Below are positions 60,382 to 64,000 of a stretch of DNA of 64,000 nt, piece after piece. Every line of letters starts with the position of its first letter. Position 1 is the first letter of the stretch. Position numbers and translations under genes: made by a program. The stretch is taken from NCBI GenBank assembly GCA_963971225.1, contig OZ020267.1, positions 120,335,891 through 120,399,890 on the forward strand. The letters are read 5' to 3'. The notes beneath the pieces are model-generated. The model searched no databases. It was given only the letters and a program-made list of their open reading frames with translations, and was not told the DNA's origin. The DNA comes from Melieria omissa (lineage: Eukaryota > Arthropoda > Insecta > Diptera > Ulidiidae).

Positions 60382-60973
60382 TACTAACAAATTAACTATT
60401 TTATTTTTTTTTTATCAAATATGCGTATATATGTACCTTATGATACATTTGATGCAAAGCAATAAGTTATGTTTAAGTGTCATTTTTGGATAAAACAAAA
60501 TGTTATCAAACTGAAGTTAAATGTCAAATGAAAAACTTTTAAGTTAAACAAAATGTTGTCAAGGATGACTATGTTTATTTATTTGATTTAAATTTAAACT
60601 GACAATTTTGAATGTAATTGACAACTGATTGTAAATGACAACTGATTGTAAATGACAACTGGATTTTGGTGATGTGCCGCGTACAACCAACCACTTCGAC
60701 GACTCAACACCGACTGCCTCCCTTTCCGCCTTGCAATGTGATTAAATTCAAGATAAAAAATCTTAAAACTACCCCAAATGTGTTTAAACTGTGTCCATTT
60801 TTATGGTAAATATATTATAAACAAGTATTTATGCAATTTGGTAAAATTGTTTTATTTAAAAAATTTGTTATTTGAATCCCGGGATTAAATCCCGGGATCC
60901 CGGGATTTGACTTTTCAATCCCGAAAATCCCGGGATCGCAAAATGGCAAAAAATTGCGATCCCTAGTATGTAG

Positions 60974-63318
60974 GTATATACGCACTGGTGTCTTTTGCGC
61001 GCCACACGCGCGGCTTTGCTCGCTGCCTAAGCGACTCTTGTTTTGACAAATGCGACAAAGATTTGCTTCGCCGCGCACTGAGACGTCGTGATGCTGTTTT
61101 GTTGATGGCAGCAATTTCGCAACTTCACTGCAGTTGTAGCTTCGGCGAAACGTTTCGCGTTGCACAGAATGAAATGATTGCAGCACTAAAGACACAGCGC
61201 CATATTCGGCCGTTGCTGTGCAAATTTCTATCGGTGCTATTATTGCAACAATCCGCCAGTGGTCGTTCTGCGTATTAAATCTTGCCACACCCCCTAACGC
61301 CCACCCACTCCACAAGGGTGCAAGCCATTAAGCGCCAACACCAGCCTCACACATTTAACCAATAGGCCCACAAATTGTAATGGGGCGTTGCCACACGTTC
61401 TCCCATGCCGCGTTTCGGTTGCCTATTGTATTTACTTTTGTGCATTTTCTTGCGTAGAACATAAATAAATACAAAAGCAACTACACTTGTGTGTAGTTGT
61501 TGCAAAAAGTCATAACCGTAACAACTGCTCGGCGAGTCCATAAAGCTTCCCTGGGCCGCGGAACGGCACGAAGGCTGTGGGAAAAAGTTAAATGCAGGAA
61601 ACGGCGCTCTAATGGCCCGGAATATTGAATGATAAATGTTATTTCCATTGGAAATGAGCGCTTAAAAGCAATTTATCAGTTGCAAAAAACCAATACAGCC
61701 ACAAAAAGATTGAAAAACACAGAGAAAAATTGCGCACAATCAAAATGTTATGTTATGTTATTTTATTTGCCTACACCCACCGGTCAGAGAGCTAGTCAAT
61801 AAAAACCAACGGACGGCCGCTGGCACGTGGCACCTACTGCCAATTGTCGGAGGCGGCAAGTGGAATCTGTGCAATATTAATTTCTCTGCATTGTATTTTT
61901 TCATATGAAATTTTCAACATAAATAGTGCTCGATTTTTAATCAATGTACAAGATTTTTTATTATTAGTTGAAGAAAACTGCTCAATAAAAATATAATATT
62001 GTTTCGTTCTAAAAAATTTGCGGTGTTTACAATCTGAAAAATTATCCTAAACAACATCAAACTACATTAGTGGCAATGTATATTAAATGTTGAGGGGTCT
62101 AAATGCAACCCTGGCTTTTGTTAAAAGAAAGCACAAATGCGCTGACTTTGTTGCTTGTAGGTAAGAGTAAAAAGTACAAACAAGAAATCGAAATTCGAAT
62201 CGAATCGTTTTCTGAGCAGATCTCGTTTCAGAACAGAACAAATTTTAAATAGTTTGCTGCTTATTCTGTGCTAGTATCTCCTATCTGTTATGTACATTCA
62301 GTCTGATACAGTGTGGCTTTCTGGAAGCGTAGAAATTGCGAGTAAGGATTCCGATTTATGGGCATCGAGATAAGTGAAGATTATATTGCCTCAACAGGCA
62401 ACCAAGAGAGATTGCAGTTGAGCTAAAGGTAGGCCGCATGATCTTGGATTATTTTCTATCTGTGAGAGAGATTGCAGAAAATTGATTTTGTGGCACGTCA
62501 CTTAATATGGCCTAAACAAATAAAATTACTTAAGGTAAAAGTATTGTTCACTCTATGCTGCCTTCTGGGAGGGTTATAACGGATCACTTGTTACATGTCG
62601 CATTCACTGGAATCAGGGTCGAGTCTTTGCGACTGATCTGTTAGAAAGTAATCACGTTTTCTGCTTAGGATCACAAAACATATTTCGATTTCTTTGAAAT
62701 AAGGTGGATTTAAAAAATTTGGAAAAAATCTTAGCACTGAGAATGGACGCAAAACTATCTGAATATTTAGCTGAACGTTGCAGACTCTTAAATCGCAACG
62801 TGCTCTTTTGCCATATTACGTGAATACCGCCATTGCCGTACTCACGTGGGAGATAGAATCGTCTCAATTCAAACACAGCTTAAAGTTTATTTCAATTTTT
62901 ATAGTTTTCCTATTTTTAGTATACACACTCATTGACCTCCCATTGCAACCGTTGCGTTTATTTGCCATTTCAACGCCATCAATGGTAGCCAGCTGCGACT
63001 AACCATTTTAACACACACATGACCACACCATCTAAAAAATCCTATTCGCAATCAGCCCCCGGCGTCGGCCATCAAGCCCCAATGCGCCCTAATGGGCAGC
63101 TAGCGGTTAAGTGCAGTGGCGGTGGCAGCGCACGCAGCGCGCCCAAAGCATTACCGCGACGTAATTGAATTTAAGTGATGCACCATTGCGCGCGCTGTAC
63201 GGTCACTTTGCCGTCAACGCCGCTCGCACTGCCGCCGACATTATACTCCAATCGTTTAAGTCTCTAATTGTCAAACCGCCTGCTAACCATCGCCCTCTGC
63301 TCTTGTTCTCGCCCACAG
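60974..63318. other. Probable Fas3 intron DNA 5' of exon 2
   Basis: No certain exon. A 58-nt ATG frame at 62103-62160 ending in a good donor (G|GTAAGAG) has the right phase for exon 2 and is discussed under findings. The stretch just before exon 2 ends in a normal pyrimidine-rich acceptor (TGTTCTCGCCCACAG). Confidence 0.45.
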
Positions 63319-63633
63319 ACTCCCTCGCACACGGCCAAGTGAATGTGGAACCGAACACGGCGCTGCTCAATGTTGGCGACCGAACGGAACTGCTCTGTCG
63401 CTATGGACGTTCAATTAATTACTGTCGAATTGAGATACCCGGCGAGAAAGTGCTCAATTTATCGCCCGACTGGAGCAAAACGCCTGGCTTCACCTACTTC
63501 GGCGCTGGCCTGGCGGCAGGACAATGCGGTGTCAGCATCGAGCACGTGAAGGCCGCCAACAATGGACAAGTCAAGTGCAGTCTAGGCGTCGAGGGCGAGG
63601 AATTGTCCGGCACAATCGATCTGGTTGTCGCAT
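63319..63633 (+). CDS. Fas3: Fasciclin 3, exon 2 (first Ig domain)
   Basis: A 315-nt exon, phase 1 at both ends, between acceptor CCCACAG (63318) and donor GTAAGT (63634). It encodes SLAHGQVNVEPNTALLN, then RTELLCRYGRSINYCRIEIP, GFTYFGAGLAAGQCGVSIE and GQVKCSLGVEGEELSGTIDL, matching Drosophila fasciclin III as I remember it over the whole exon. Fas3 is a membrane glycoprotein that mediates homophilic adhesion in epithelia, on motor-neuron growth cones and at septate junctions. This exon starts at the signal-peptide cleavage region (mature QVNVEP) and carries the first immunoglobulin-like domain with its cysteines. The start codon lies in an earlier exon that I could not fix. Confidence 0.88.
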
Positions 63634-63777
63634 GTAAGTATCGCAAATGCCGTAACTGTCAACAAAATTAGCAGAACGTTTGTGACAAATTTAATAGCAG
63701 CTTAGAATTGTCGCAAATTTATTGCTTTAATTTGTGTCATCTCATATTATTCTCTTTCCCTCCCTTCGCATGCGCAG
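63634..63777 (+). other. Fas3: Fas3 intron 2
   Basis: 144-nt intron, GTAAGT donor and a TCTCTTTCCCTCCC tract before GCGCAG. It splits the Leu codon of VVA-L-RPQQP in phase 1. Confidence 0.88.
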
Positions 63778-64000
63778 TGCGTCCGCAGCAACCGATTATT
63801 GAACTGCTGACGAAAGCGGACCGAGACGGCTACTTCTCCGAAGGCAGCCAGTTCCAGGCACGTTGCATCGTGCGCGACGGCCGCCCCGCTGCCAACATAA
63901 GCTGGTTCATCGACGACATGCCCGCCAACAAGCGCGTCAGTCAGCTGGAAGTTGTGGCCTCGCCAACCGACTCCGATTTACTGCTCTCCACCACCGTACA
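63778..64000 (+). CDS. Fas3: Fasciclin 3, exon 3, partial (second Ig domain)
   Basis: After the acceptor at 63777 the frame continues as RPQQPIIELLTKADRDGYFS, then FQARCIVRDGRPAANISWFI, DDMPANKR and LLLSTTV and runs off the window. It is the start of the second immunoglobulin-like domain: the first Cys (ARC), the core Trp (ISWFI) and an N-glycosylation motif NIS are visible. Splicing from exon 2 keeps the frame. The rest of the domain, the third Ig domain, the transmembrane segment and the cytoplasmic tail lie beyond 64000. No damage seen. Confidence 0.87.

Larger units (their letters stand above)
59434..60965 (+). mobile_element. hAT transposon, internally deleted, with nested mariner
   Basis: 13-bp inverted ends TAGGCATCGCAAT / TAGGGATCGCAAT (one mismatch) are flanked by an exact 8-bp duplication GTATGTAG (59426-59433 and 60966-60973). 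Just inside each end are arrays of ATCCCGGGAT-type palindromic repeats (about 59446-59530 and 60876-60945). A C-terminal hAT transposase remnant lies near the left. After removing the mariner, about 985 bp remains, so it is a non-autonomous derivative. Confidence 0.92.

Noticed and set aside
1..64000. CRISPR arrays, operons, bacterial-type ribosome sites
   Set aside because: The window is eukaryotic (spliced gene, insect transposons); no regularly spaced repeat array was seen.

Overview
The window looks like nuclear DNA of a higher fly (Schizophora, most likely a tephritid fruit fly). The only host gene I recognise is fasciclin 3 (Fas3), whose second and third exons lie at the right end on the + strand (63319-63633 and 63778 to the window edge). 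The peptide matches my memory of Drosophila Fas3 closely, and both introns are phase 1. I found no other convincing host exon in the remaining ~63 kb. That sequence is best read as 5' intergenic DNA and/or the large first intron of Fas3. It alternates AT-rich stretches with CAG/CAA/GTTGTT low-complexity blocks.

The non-coding part is loaded with transposable elements, many with both ends and their target-site duplications (TSDs) readable. From left to right: a 976-bp TA-flanked repeat (6215-7190); a nested cluster at 9328-13440 (an eroded IS630/Tc1-type transposase split by an element with hAT-type 8-bp TSDs, which holds an old mariner, a Tc1-like element with 212-bp inverted repeats and a Mos1-like mariner); a decayed Tc1-like transposase (18100-18600); a short hAT element (21379-21906); a Tc1/mariner MITE (22117-22290); a 5'-truncated retroposon tail with 16-bp TSDs (22772-22941); a piggyBac-type MITE (27153-27671); a second piggyBac-type MITE (37620-39973) interrupted by a deleted Transib element (37637-39407) that keeps the RAG1-like C-terminal motif; a nearly complete mariner (40038-41328); a mariner remnant (45014-45604); a deleted copy of the first repeat (47412-47722); a complete Ty3/Gypsy retrotransposon of CsRn1 type with identical-looking LTRs (53575-57978), next to a non-LTR reverse transcriptase remnant (57983-58600); and a hAT element (59434-60965) holding a deleted mariner (59835-60381).

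Fas3 encodes a homophilic immunoglobulin-type cell-adhesion protein. Its signal-peptide exon was not identified with confidence; three weak candidates are listed under findings. The transposable elements have no evident role in Fas3. They record successive invasions by Tc1/mariner, hAT, piggyBac, Transib, LINE and Ty3/Gypsy elements, and the order of several can be read from the nesting. The Gypsy element looks youngest (apparently identical LTRs, open gag and pol), and the mariner at 40038 also looks young (27-bp perfect termini, one frameshift).
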